From Nissolia schottii (taxonomy: Eukaryota > Streptophyta > Magnoliopsida > Fabales > Fabaceae), in the NCBI GenBank assembly GCA_003254905.1, contig QANU01066072.1, positions 27,387 to 91,386 on the forward strand: a stretch of 64,000 nt of DNA. The letters run 5' to 3'. Position numbers and translations under genes: made by a program. The notes beneath the pieces were generated by a model that saw nothing but the letters and a program-made list of their open reading frames with translations, was not told where the DNA came from and searched no databases. Positions 12,250 to 25,100 of the stretch are shown piece by piece. How positions within the stretch are numbered: position 1 is the first letter of the stretch; each line of letters begins with the position of its first letter.

Positions 12250-15200
12250 ACGCTAACAATGTTGAGGTGAATTTGTGGATAGACAATTAGAGAATGCCGC
12301 ACATCGGTATAACCCTAACCATTGACACCAACTCATATAATCAATGTTAACTCCGACAATGATCTTGCACGAAAACAATACTATATATTTTTCTTAGCTT
12401 CATTAGCTTTTTGTTTCTGGCCACCGTCACAGATGACTACAATCACATTTTGGGGCACATTTTTGGGGGGCATATTGCTACCCTTTTGGGACCATAAAGA
12501 AAGTTTGTTCAATAAAGAGTATAGCAGGTCCTAAAAGAATGTCCTTATAGTCGTAATGCAGACACAAGACACCCCAATGCCATGTAGTGGAATACTGCCA
12601 ACTCTTTATTGTCACCTAAGTTTCTTGGTCTGATTATGTACCAATCTACACGGTATATTTAAATAAAGTAATATTGTTCGTACATCTACTTATTAATTAT
12701 ATCAAATATACTGTGTCTTTTTTTCTCTGTGTTCACATTAAGAATGTCTATTAAAAACAAATAACATTATTTATTTAAATAAGTTCCAAATTAGTAATAA
12801 TTAAGCAAAGTACTTAATTTAGTACTTCATCTATTTTTCAGCGTCATTACTCACTGTATACAGCTGCAATGGAAGAACGATTACTAGAAAAGGAAGCACT
12901 CTACCCATACCAATTGGTCCACGTTTCCATTTTTAATTGCACTTGACAAAGACAATGCATGATACATTGATTCATTAGTTGAATTATATAGTCCTATGTC
13001 TTGACTATATATTTCTCCCTTGGAAAGTACGCACATAAATCGACATCGTTGAAACTCAGCCTTCAACATAAATGAAGCCACTGCTGATGAGACCAATACT
13101 AATTCTATGTTGAATTAGTATGATAGATCATGCTAGTCAAGGGACAAAAATCTGCAGGATGACGTGGCTCGTAGAAAAACTAGTTCATGGACATAGAAAT
13201 AAATTCTGCATATATTCGCATGCGCATAAGGAAAAATTAAATCAAACCGGCCATGTACTTCTCTGAGTAGTTGGAGTACACAAAAATGCAATAAAGTCAA
13301 TTTTGACCGACCAAATTATATGATTTATATATTTTTCTTTTCAAGTTTGTCAAAAATTAACCTTCAGGATCTGATTTTTTTTTCAAAGCACCATAATGAA
13401 ATGTTTAAAATAAATATAGTTAATTTAAGAAAAAGAAAGAACAAATAAAGTAGTAAAGAATAATTATAATTTTTAAGAATTTCAAAAATTAAATATTCAC
13501 AAAAATAAATTATTAGCGGTCTTGACAGATATTTTGCATTTATCAAGTCAACATTTTTATAAGCGATTGAAATATGAATGGAAAAAAAATGCTTGTGGCA
13601 TTTTTAGAATGAGTGAGAGTAGAAGCGCGACACAAAATATAAAAGTAACACACAAATGCTATGACATCAGAAATTCGCTAACACACAATGCATGATAATA
13701 AAATGATAGAGAAGTTGCAGTTACGGACAATTTCTCATTTTAAAAAATGTGTGGGGGAGTTGTGGGTTATAACATTATTATCCTCCATTTGAATGTACAA
13801 TAACTGAGTAAAATTGAATAACAATGGCAAAATAGGCATAATATTGTGACCAAAATAGAGCAGTTAAAGTCATGCAACGGCTTTATAGGTAGTAAAGATT
13901 ATAAATAAAAGAAGATTAAAGATTGAACTAATATTACTTTTTAAAAATTAAATCAATGTCACCTATTATTAGGGAAAAATTAATGTTTTCTTTCCAATTA
14001 AATTTTAATTAACCATGTTCGAGGAAATATATATATATATAATAAATTTAATTATCATCTAATTATGAATATACATGAGACTTTTAAGATAGCGTGAAAT
14101 ACACAATCAATTTTAATTATAATTATGTGACAATACATAATTTAATGACAATAGTAAGATTACTAGTATCAATGACACCTCGTTATAAACATTCCTTGAG
14201 AGGGTTCACTCTTTGCCCAGAGACTACCTTATACACTCCCTTTGCTATAGCTTCATTCCTTCTTCTCTTTGCTATTCACCATCGTATCTTACCCCACCCT
14301 GGTTGAGACCAGAAGAGACATAGGGTGCCTTCCATGCATTAAACAAATAATAGAGACAAAGGTTCATATATTTTCATTGGTGGCCAAAATAAAGACAATT
14401 CTTAAATTGATCAGTCATTCACTTAGAAATCTATATGTCACAATTGTCCACCCTATAGCAGACCATGTGGGACCAAAATTAGGGTACTAAAATTTCTTGT
14501 GTGGGTTATGGGTGGAAGGGCATAATTATGCGAAGGAACGACCCACGTTCATTTGACCCTTCTTGTCCTCATCAACAACAAATAAAGGAAGGGCCTTGAC
14601 TTTGCAAGTGCTAGCTAGTAGCTCCTACCATGAGAAACTTAACTATTCACATTGCAGAGAAACCCTAATTACAGTGACACTATTCAATTTGTGCAGGTTT
14701 TCTCCGTTCCCTAGCATGTGCTACATCATGTGAAACCCACATGTCACCCATAACACGTAATCAACCTTGTCACATCCTGCTTGAAAAAATTAAATAACAA
14801 ATGACTGCAAAAATATTACTTATATTCATTATTTATAAAATATTATGTGTGTTCATAATTTATTTATTATTAAATTAAATTTTAATGAAATCAGCATCTC
14901 ATTAAAATTATACAATGTTACAAAGAATTGTAAATATTGGTATTGTGTCTCACAAATAATAAATCTAAATAATACAATAATTTGTTTTTCAATTATTTGA
15001 ATCACAGCAACATAATTTTTTAAGGGCGAAGGATAATTTAGATTATTAGAGATTATTAAGATACAAGACTTTCAAATATATAAAGTGATTATTTCGTGTT
15101 TGTGCTATCAGATTGACAAAAAAATAATTTTTTCCCCAAAAGTACGGATGTGAATAATTTTGATTAATAATGTGGAAGTTTCATACTAGAAAGTTAATGT

Positions 15201-16579
15201 TTTCATACTAAATATAATATTAGTTTATCTACTATCTCCTAAAGTATTTATTCCTTCCTACTAATTTTTTTTTTATTTTTAACAATTAAAACTAAATTCA
15301 TCAAACAATAACATTGCATGGTTGAATGATCATATACAAAATTTTGTATTGACAGTCCATCAAAGTTAATATCATATTTATTATTTGTATGAAGATGAAA
15401 ACATTATCACGTGTTTGAAATTTTAAATCCTAAATTTTCAATGTAAAAATCAACACAATGGCAAGAACGAGTTATGCACGTCACTTTACCATTCTTTACA
15501 ACACTGTTCAAACATTATAAATTACCTGTATTAGTAACTCATCTCTCAATAAAATTATGTCTACATGATAAATTCAAACCAAAACTTAATTAGTTTGCAA
15601 AGTACACCTCCCTTTCTTGTCATGGAGACATTGATTGGCTAATTAATGTCTAATTGCATCGTTGATGTCTAAACATAGGTAAGCATGTTTATTAATTAAA
15701 AGTTTACATGTCTGGATGAAAAGTCAATCGGTGAGCTATTCGCTACTGTCATCATTTTTCCTCCCTTCTTTCTTTCATTGAGGAAAGGAAAATTTTAATC
15801 TATTCAACGGGAATAATTTGAGTTCATCAATCATCACAAAGTAAAGAATAATCAATTTTAAAAACATTACAGAAAGTCTGTAGGTTCGCTTCCTTGGATG
15901 TGCAGATAATTACTAGAATTGTCTTAAAAGTTGCAACAAGCTTTTGATTTTTCTTGTAATGTTGTGGCCTAAAATTTTGTAGATAAGACCTGTCGGTTAA
16001 GTTCATTCGCGAGAAATTTAAAAACAAAGCATGCAAAAAACATGTTTTCGTGATATGATGTAGATCATGATCAAAATATTATCAGTGTTACATTTTGCAT
16101 CGCTAAAAATATCAAGATCCCTTGATTCGCTTTTAGTTGGAAAGATAATCACTCAATGTTGTGTTGTTATTATATACTAGTTAATAGGTATATGAATATA
16201 TTTGTTTTGATAAGTATTTCATATTATTCTCGATTGAATAACACGGATATGATACCTAAGGTTTGTAGTGGGTTTGTGCTTTCAATAATAGTTGTATTAG
16301 TGAGTGGTAGGAATGAAGTAAAGTACTCCATACTTTATGAGCATGAATGGATGATCATAAGGTTAGTTGTAGTACTTAATTTAAACAGCTTTTTCCTTCC
16401 GTTAATTTCTTGAAAAGTGATCACTCATAGCTAAAATATGCATAAAGAGTGGTTGTGATTCGTGGAGAGATAGCCAGCACATACTACACACCGCGTAATC
16501 TGCTTGAGACAAAAGAACTTTTTTCGAAGTGATTATTACTCCTAGAAGGTTCAGCAAAGCAATATGTTTTCTACCTTTT

Positions 16580-16622
<43 letters not shown>

Positions 16623-17840
16623 NCTATTGCATGCTTTCGTGCTTGAGTAATTGGTGACGATTTTACCTGGTGGTTTCCACCACATATCTCTTTTTCTTAT
16701 TGTTTAATAGATAAAATGCGAGCTCCCTTGGGCCATGTCCTAAAGTCTTCTGCTCTTAAACGGGGATAAAAACTATACTATACGGAATTGAAATCTCAAT
16801 TTCCAAACATATGAGAAACTTTAATTAAGGAATTGTTTCTTTAAACATATGTATAAATATATGAGACATATTACATTTACGTGAGTGCGAATTAATTATG
16901 GAGATATGCTTGTATCGAAATAAAATGATATAACTATACTATGTATTCATGTATTAAGAGAGAGTAGTTGTGTTGTGTTACATGTATACTAAGTATGTAG
17001 TTTGAAATGACTTATTCTTCATCTCCCATTAAATGATATTTTTATAAGATTTACAATTTAATTGAACTAATACGATACATATATAATTTATCTCAAGAGA
17101 ATGACGTATTCTGGTTTCCCAATAACGGAACTTCTCTAGTTTACTGACTTGTTTCTCGGTTATCCACACACATTAGTATGTGTTCTCCTACTCATACGCT
17201 AGCTATAGAAAAATTTTACTATTCATTAAGTCTGTGAAAAATGGGTAAGAAGGTTAATTTGTGGAAGACGGCCGCCATTGTGGGCAAGTGCAATACGTAA
17301 GCTCCCATAAACAATGTGCGTGTTCACATTCATACACGTGTCATTATATCATCATCATAATTACTCATTTATTATTTTAACATAAGATAAGATAATTTTA
17401 ACTTACGCTATCACTATATGATAGTGTGTGAGATTAATGGGTTGACTAATTTTATATCCACCATAAAATAAATTATATCATGTTTTAAACGGTTGGATTC
17501 ATTTTTTTTTCTTTCAAAATTTATCAATGATTTTCACGTTATATAAAATGTGAAAGTATTAGTTCTCTGATAAATATGAGAATCTCTTTGGACAGCAATT
17601 AACCATTAACAAAGTGATTGACAACTTTTTAATCGATCACATCAACAAGCATTTTCATGATTAATCAATTAATTAAGGGTAATTGATGAACATTGAGATA
17701 GAACTATTACAAAGCAGGCTAACTAGAGCATACACCACACATCCACGTGGATAGAGTGCTTTCCCTTTCTCTCCCGCTCCACAACTTCACCAATTAAAAA
17801 AAAAAAAAAAAAAGAAAAAGAAAAGGATTAATTGTGCATG
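12250..17840. other. Long AT-rich intergenic region without recognised genes
   Basis: No ORF with family-level similarity was found. The short ORFs at 14094-14306, 14269-14490 and 16156-16413 show no domain features. An AT microsatellite lies near 14028-14042 and a longer one at 16583-16622. The stretch 17790-17820 is poly(A)-rich, just beyond the stop of the ACC synthase gene. I see nothing else specific. Confidence 0.4.
16583..16622. repeat. (AT)n microsatellite, followed by an N
   Basis: About 20 uninterrupted AT units end directly at the ambiguous base 16623. The N probably marks unreliable sequencing through the repeat. Confidence 0.95.
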
Positions 17841-17849
17841 AGCACCAGG

Positions 17850-19494
17850 CTATCGTTCTTGTTGTTGACGAGTGGACGATAACCGAAAAACCCACTTGGG
17901 GAGCGACCTTAACCTTCTAGAAGCTGCGGAAGACTGTGATCCAGCAGCACTGCTGTTATCGTTGCCCGCGGACTCGGAAGCAACGAAGGCCTTCAACCGC
18001 TTGATGGCCAGGTTCAATGTATCTTCAGACATGTTAGCGAAGCACACCCTGAACCAACCCGGTTCGGTGCAATGGCACGAGGAACCGGGCGAGATGTTCA
18101 ACCCAACCTCATAAACCACCTTCTTCCAGAGCTCCATCTCAGCATCGAACGTTCTAGAACGCACGAGATTCCTCATGTCAACCCAGCAGAAGAGACCGGC
18201 ATTGCTCTTGAGGCAGCCCACGCCGGCCTTCCGCAGCCCGGCGACGAGCATCCTCTGCCGCCGCTTCAGCCTCTTCTGATTCTCGGCCACGTAGTTTCTG
18301 GTGAATTTCTTGTCCCCGAGCATGGCGGCGAGGAGGTACTGAGTCTGCGACGAAACCAATCCGAAGCTGGACATTTTGGTCGCCGCCGCGACAACGACGT
18401 GGTTCTCGGAGTAGATGGCGCCGACGCGGAAGCCCGGAAGACCCAAGTCTTTGGAGAGACTGTAGACGACGTGGACTCTTTCCCTGACTTGGTCAAGATC
18501 GTTTCTTTCCTTGAGGATCTCCATGACGCTGACGAAGCCTGGGGAGCTAAAAACGGTGCCGGAGTAGATCTCGTCGCTTATCAAGTGCGTGTATTTGTTT
18601 TGTTTGATGAAGTCGATGAGAATGCTGAGTTCGCTACGGGACATGGTGGTCCCGAGCGGGTTGGATGGGTTCGTCACCAGGACGCCTTTGACCCTCAGCT
18701 TGCGCTTTCCTGCCTCTTGAACTGCTTCTTGCAAAGCGGATTCCGTGATTTGGAAGTTGTTGGAGCTGCTGCATTGTATTGGAACTATTTCAGCTCCGGT
18801 TCGCCACTTGAGGTCTCTATCAAATCTGCACCAACCAACAAACCACCCTCAGATACATTAATTTATGAATGCGCGCGCGCACACATATATATATATATTT
18901 ATTTATTAATGAAGTGAGAAATTAAGGATGAGATGCGCACCCGGGGTAGTAGGGTGTGGGAAGAAGGAAGGCCTCTCCTTCTTCGGCGAGGCAGAACATG
19001 AGGCTCTCGTTTGCACAAGTGGCGCCGGCGGTGAGGACGATGTGGTTGGGGTCGAAAGTGACCTTGTTCCCTCTGATCTCTGCCATGAAATCTACCAATG
19101 CCTTCTTGAAAAGAGGAAGGCCGTGGTAGTCCTGGAAGAGAGCCAGCTCTCTGAATATGGATTTGCCATCACGTTTGAACCCCGCTACGTCCGGGTTCTT
19201 ATCGAGCCATGACTCCAAGAGATCGAAAGATAGCTGCAAATTAAAAGGACAAATTTCATTAACACCCTGTTTTGTTTTCAACAATTTTTAATTTCCTTTC
19301 TATTACTATATATTTTTTAGTATCGTGCGTGACAATTAATGCCTAACCTGATTTTCGGCAAGACCCATTTGAATGATTCCGTTGGGATTATGAACCTCAT
19401 GGTAAGGGTTCTTCTCGTATTCTTGCCATCCTAGGAAGTACAAAGAATCTTGGCCGTGGCTGTTGCACGTGGCTTTCTTAGACAACAACTTCAT
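17850..19494 (-). CDS. ACS: 1-aminocyclopropane-1-carboxylate synthase (ACC synthase), 3 exons
   Basis: ACC synthase converts S-adenosylmethionine to ACC, the committed and usually rate-limiting step of ethylene synthesis, in the cytosol with PLP. Exons are 19494-19348, 19233-18941 and 18825-17850 (147+293+976 nt), all with GT-AG introns, giving 471 aa. The start [17 protein letters not shown] is typical. Exon 1 ends in GLAENQ and exon 2 ends in the conserved TPYYPG block. The PLP-binding lysine lies in [14 protein letters not shown] (about K272), and the cofactor-contacting Asp and Tyr lie in SDEIYSG (about D231, Y234). The C-terminus [19 protein letters not shown] carries the WVFRLS core (about 458-463) of the TOE degron that ETO1-type ubiquitin ligases recognise in type-2 ACS proteins, and no MAPK-site tail is seen. 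I therefore place it in type 2, with turnover probably controlled post-translationally. No defects were found. Confidence 0.95.
18871..18898. repeat. Compound (GC)n(AC)n(AT)n microsatellite in ACS intron 2
   Basis: Alternating purine-pyrimidine dinucleotides run GCGCGCGCGC, then ACAC, then ATATATATAT, inside the 115-bp second intron of the ACC synthase gene. It is a likely polymorphic marker. Confidence 0.9.
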
Positions 19495-19673
19495 TTTTCT
19501 TTTAAAATCTTCTTCCTTTTGGAGGAGGGATCAAGGGTGGTATCTTGGATTTATACTATTAAGAGCAGAACAAATAAATAAAGGAGTATCTAAGGAGAGA
19601 GATGAACAGAGTGGAAGGTCTTAAACTGAGATGTGGAAGATGGATGGATTGGTAGGTGAAGTAGTGAGGGTTG

Positions 19674-19682
19674 CTATTTATA
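19674..19682 (-). promoter_or_regulatory. TATA box of the ACC synthase gene
   Basis: TATAAATAG on the minus strand lies about 180 bp before the ATG, implying a leader of about 150 nt. A weaker TATAAATCC lies only about 55 bp upstream of the ATG (near 19550) and would leave almost no leader. Confidence 0.6.
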
Positions 19683-19905
19683 CAAGAAGCCTTATATATT
19701 GCCAAAGAGGGGCACGCAAGCAATTACATCCGCTTTTGACCAAGATAATCTCTCTCCGTCAATGAATGTGTTAACTACAAGCGCTCTGTCCACCGCCCCA
19801 CCTACATCACGTGAAATCCTCGTCCCAACTATCACACACACAAACTCGATAGTAATCTACTCAATTCCTCTTGATTTTCACGTAACTTTTTCACTGAATT
19901 ATCAT

Positions 19906-20726
19906 CATTATTATGATATAATATTATAATAGTTATATTTATCATATACTTAAATTATGATATTAATTAGTGATTCAAAAATTAAATTTAATATATTAAG
20001 ATAAATAAGCAAATATCATTATTACAAATTTATCAATATCATTATATTATTTTATTGCAATCATTATATATATTTTACACTTGAATTGTGTTATTGATGA
20101 GTTGAGAAAAATTAAACTTTTATAAAAAAAAAAGTATAAATAAAAATTATAATAGACTTAAAATAACTTTAATAAAATGTCATTAATAAAAATTTTATTT
20201 TGTTAATAAAAAATAATAAATTAAACTTATTAATAATATTCATATTAATCATGTTAATATATTTTAAAAAAATATTACCAATAAACTTAATTTATTATTT
20301 TTTTATCAACAAAATAAAATTATTAATGATACACTATTAAAGTTACTTTATGCCTATTAAATATTTTATTGCAATTATTATATGTATTTTATACTTGAAT
20401 TGTGTTACTAATGAGTTTTAAAAAGATCAAACTTTTAAGCAAAAAAGTTACAAATAAATTATAATTAGAGTTATTTTAAGCTTATTATAATCTTTATTTG
20501 TACTTTTTTTTTTATAAAAGTTTGATTTTTTTCATCGGTTACAGAATTAAAGTGTAAAATATATATAATGATTGTGACAAAATAACCTAATAATATTAGT
20601 AGCCCAGTGATAATAATGTTTACAAATTTAATTTGATATACTAAATTTAACTTTTAAGTTACTAACTAGTAACACAATTTAATAATATAATAAATATATT
20701 TATTGTAATATTGTATCATAATAATG
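19906..20726. mobile_element. 821-bp foldback (inverted-repeat) element
   Basis: The two halves are diverged reverse complements of each other. The outer tips pair (CATTATTATGATATAATATT at 19906 with its complement ending at 20726). A second pair is near 20047-20100 with 20533-20585, and an inner pair is 20217-20240 with 20271-20294. About 115 bases near 20361-20475 repeat the left arm (from about 20043) in direct orientation, so the right arm holds an extra copy that shifts the centre. It is very AT-rich with no coding capacity. The structure fits a foldback or MITE-type non-autonomous element. No clear target duplication was found. Confidence 0.6.
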
Positions 20727-20759
20727 CTAATAACTTAGCATTAAAGTTGAAAGGAGCAA

Positions 20760-21470
20760 GTTCATGTCTTACCTCACAAATTGTTTTTTTTTTCCAAAAA
20801 AATATTACTATTTCCGGAAAGTGTCTCCTACCGGCTACACGCTCGCGTGGGACTTTCACGTAAGAACTTATATGAGTTATGTTTTTTTTTTCCCTTTAAT
20901 TGTAAAAAAAAAAAAATTGGGTATACGAATTGTGAAAATATAGGTTGGTTACAATTTCGTGGTGGCGAAGTTAAGAAAAAGAAAAGAAGAAGAAAAAAAA
21001 AAAAAAAGGGCATAGATAGCTTGCTAGGAGGGGGGAGAAAGTGGCGCCGAGACGAGACCGACAGCAAATCTCATGGACCCACAAGGGCCATCAAGACTTA
21101 ATTCGGAACCCAGGCTATGCCCACAGCATGGACCATTATGCTCCCTGGTTGTACTAACCTCCACCCTATTTTGTCGGCTATTTTCTTCAACCCCTTTTTT
21201 AACCTTCCAAAATCAGCTTCATTCATTCGTCCACCTTGTTCCTTTTATACCTAGCTCCCCTCAATATATTTTGGCACTGGCATGCTAACACATTTGTTGA
21301 TTCGGATCTGACTATAAAATTTGAATCAATAATATTGGGCACGCCAACACCATGTTGCTGATACTTCCTAGCTAGTGTATATATGTCTGTTAATTATGTA
21401 CTCTTGCAACTAGAGATTGCATCGCGTAGACATATAATCTACGGAAAATCAAATTGATTGGTCAAAATTA
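20760..21470. other. Intergenic DNA with poly-purine tracts
   Basis: It contains a GAAGAAGAAAA-rich tract and poly(A) (about 20975-21007), then a more GC-balanced stretch (21030-21180) without a recognisable protein. The overlapping short ORFs come from these low-complexity tracts. Confidence 0.35.
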
Positions 21471-21476
21471 GCAAGC

Positions 21477-21480
<4 letters not shown>

Positions 21481-21520
<40 letters not shown>
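21481..21520. repeat. (AT)20 microsatellite
   Basis: Twenty uninterrupted AT units lie in noncoding DNA. Confidence 0.95.
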
Positions 21521-21525
<5 letters not shown>

Positions 21526-21905
21526 TTATGTACCATGATAGTGGATTTAAACCAATGTTAAACGAGAAAATAACAATGGATACATGATGAGTTGCCAATG
21601 TGTTAATTCTCGTTGGATTGTTATTATTTTTTCTTCTTGACTTATTTCTTTCATATGGTTCGCTTTGTCTTAAATAAAATGTTACACGATTGATATGGGA
21701 TAGGAAAAAAATGATAAAGATTAATTCACTTATCGATACTAACAAGATATTAGTCCATGAGAAAGAGTTAGGATCTCTTAATCATGAGATTGAGTTTGAC
21801 TTTAAGATTTATGTGTATAAATCTAAATATGCTGTCAAAAATAATGTCTATTTAGATATTTGACTATATTTTAAGAGATTAATTTCTCTTTTATCAAATG
21901 AGAGA

Positions 21906-22134
21906 ATACTCTAATAGTGTGTAACACTTTTAACTTAACCACAGGTTAGTTATGAAGTAATTAGAGAAGTTAGTAATCAATTATAGCAGTTAGCAAGTTA
22001 GTTACAACAAGTTGCTTCACTCACAAGCAACCGAGCTGTGTATAACACAGCCTTTGGCTCATGTATTCGATTAGAGTTTCTTTTCATTTTGTTCTCTGGT
22101 GTTTGCTCTCTGCTTTCTTTCTGTTATACTCTAA
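21906..22134 (+). mobile_element. Possible short solo LTR or TRIM-like insertion
   Basis: A block of about 210 bp runs from TGTAACAC (about 21919) to TGTTATA (about 22128). It contains GTGTATAACACAGCC and a pyrimidine-rich tail like copia LTR U5 sequences. It is bracketed by two copies of ATACTCTAA at 21906-21914 and 22126-22134. These would be unusually long for an LTR target duplication (normally 5 bp), so the assignment is tentative. Confidence 0.35.
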
Positions 22135-22139
22135 AATAA

Positions 22140-25100
22140 TACTCTGTTCTATAAGTATTGTGATAATAGTAATAATATGCTTTGTGTATGAATTCAAGCA
22201 CCCTACTTTTATCTGATGCATGACATAATTGGCCTAATCTCACATGCAGTGATATTACGGAGGACGGAAGTCGTTTCGGTAGGAAAAGAGTATACTTTTG
22301 TTCAATTTGTTTAACTGTTGAGAATGGATGATCTTGCGACAATTTGAAAAGGAAAATATTTCTTTTACCCAATTTTTTAGACATTATTCAGACATAAATG
22401 TTTGGTAGATGGATTAATTTTTTTATTCCTGATAATGTTATTTTTAAGCAAGACATTTTGAACACATTTAAATTGAAGTTCAAAAAAGTTTGCAGATTGA
22501 TATACTTAAAAATTAACATTTTCTTTCACAGACATAGATCAAAATTTTCATAAATTAACATTTCCTTTCACCGAAATTCAACATTTTTTTTAAGGTGAGA
22601 ACAAAAATGGACTTTCACATTTTAGAAAAGCACGCAGTTATCAACCGCATACTAAACATGGAATACATCCCTATGGTAACTGGTAAGATTTTCATAGATG
22701 TGAAAAATATTTCGTCAACCAAATACGCCCCCACATGGAATTATGAAGCACTAAATAGCTAGTTTGGTTATGCAGAGTTTAGATTTAATTTTGCTTCCTA
22801 TCTATGCCTATTATGTAGAGGGATGCGTAATTGACTGTGCAAGGGTTACTTGTAGTAAATTGTTTGCCTTAATGGGAAAGAGTAGGTACTCTCTCCCCCC
22901 CGTTAAAAAACAAGTGTGTTTCTTACTTAATTTTTTTTTTTTTAAATTTTAGTGAGACCTTTTTCATTTGGGCCGAGTTTCCGATGGTTTGGGGGGTCTT
23001 TGGAGTGATAACCCCTGCCCCACCTTTCGGTGGCTCGTTTTGGTTCGTTGGTTTCGGTGAATAAATTGATACCTTGCACTTATAGGTAAAAAAAAAAAAA
23101 AACCAACTAGAGTTAATTATCTTAATGGTAAATCTACGAGATAAAGCAAAAAATAATAGATGATAAATTAGTTTAATATAAATTGATCAGGAAGATACTT
23201 AAATTTATTATTTTAAATAATTAGTATACTCCATCAATTATTTACCTCTAATCAATAATTCAATTTTTTGAAAAAGATGATTTTTAACATAATAAAAAAA
23301 AATTGTAACCATAAAATTTAAAGCTCATTCATTACGAATGCATTTATAAATAGTGTCTATGTATTAAGTCAAAATAACTCTTTTGTGAGGAACGTATTAA
23401 AAAATTGGATAAAGACAAATGAATAAGTATATATCATAATAATATCGATAATGATTGAAGGTAAGACTAATTTTATAAGCCATTTTCAAAGTAACTTCCT
23501 CTATTTTGTTTTAGTTTATTTTTATTTTAGAAAAGCTAGCCTCATTAAATAAATACAAGGAAGAAAATATTTGAAAGCGACCTAGGCAAACAATTTGATG
23601 AATAGGACACTAAAGACAAAGGATGTAGGGGATTCCCGAGTCCTAACTCCTAACCCCTTAATTTCACATTAATTAGCTAAATAATGACATTAATGGACAA
23701 GCCAGAAAAGAGGGTACCCCATCTAATCCTAATTGTAAACAAGAACGAGAGTATGGTCTCTTATTTGGGTAGAACGATCTGATTGACGCAGTTGATCGCA
23801 TTCTATCTCTAGCGGACACAAACTCATTGAAGCAATTACGGGAGCACCAAGCTAAAGACATGAATTGAAAGCCCCTTAAGTTTTGTAACTAAGCAATATT
23901 GCATCATTACAAAGCATTGTTGGTAAAGTTAATTAAATGGCAAAGCATAAATTTTCTTTCCTTCGTCGTTAGACAGGACATCTCAATAGCTAATGTATCC
24001 CTTAGAGGGCACCTCAGCACAATGGACAATTCGATCCCTTCCTCCTTCTGTTCATGCCTAGGTTCTGGATCGACTGTATACTTGTTGGTGATCATTAATT
24101 TCATTCTCCTAGAACATTAGAGTATGGAGGATCTCCTCTAATCTATAACAGCTACGTGACAACTGCAAAAGCCACTGCAACGCTAAATTGTGTAAGAGCA
24201 GAAAATCAATAAACAATTATTAAGGTCAATCTTGAGTCAATTAAAATAAATAATCTTGAGTCAATCACAATTATTAAGGTGTGTGGTCTACCATGGTAAA
24301 ATTTACTATAGATTTTATACATTTGCGAGTATAATGGTCTTAGGATTATGGATTTTGATTCTCAACATAACATTAATCATATATAATAGGTCTGGTCCAC
24401 AATCTTTCATTGTTTCCGTCACCCCCAGTGTCCCATTAATTTAGGATTGGTTTAAGTAGAACAAATGAGGACAATCTCTCTGTACTTGAGAATGTTATTT
24501 GTACGTGACTGGAGTTGAATATTTCACCCATTATAGAGCTAGTTAAATGGATAAGTATTTAAAGAAGGACGGAGGGATATCGATGATGCGGGAGCCCACG
24601 TGGTTTGTAGCAAAGGAAGGGTTATTAGGGCATGTGAAACCCTCGTTTAAATGCCACCCCATACCATAGCACCCTCCGGAACATATTTACACATAGACAT
24701 AATTAGTCACCGGGGCCAATATTAGAGAGCTAGCGATTGAGTCCATTATGACAACTAACATGATGCTCACGTTAGTCCAATATTCCTCACTCTCTTACGA
24801 GGAGACAATGCCACGAACCACAATTTGCTCTATTTATTCAATGTTGTAGGTCCATGTGCCCCCCCCCCGCCCCAATTTGCCGATGCTCCTCTAACTCTCT
24901 CACTTCTCATGGTGTCAAATTAAAGTCGACTGCCTTTTATCAAGGCACTCATTGATAGAATTATTTACTAATTTCTCTGCAGTGATTGATATTGCACAAA
25001 TCAATAGACTATTAGTTATAGATGAATCTTTATTTCTATGAGTAGAAATTGAATCTCTTATATCATAATTAAGAGACCAAGTACTAATGTTTCACTGCGC

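Noticed and set aside
17872..18917. Long plus-strand ORFs opposite the ACC synthase third exon, including one of 281 codons
   Set aside because: They are shadows caused by the GC-rich third positions of the ACS exon; no domain is visible in them.
22960..23102. 3' end of a LINE with poly(A)
   Set aside because: There is a GC-richer stretch before an A run, but no coding remnant or target duplication, so it is left unassigned.
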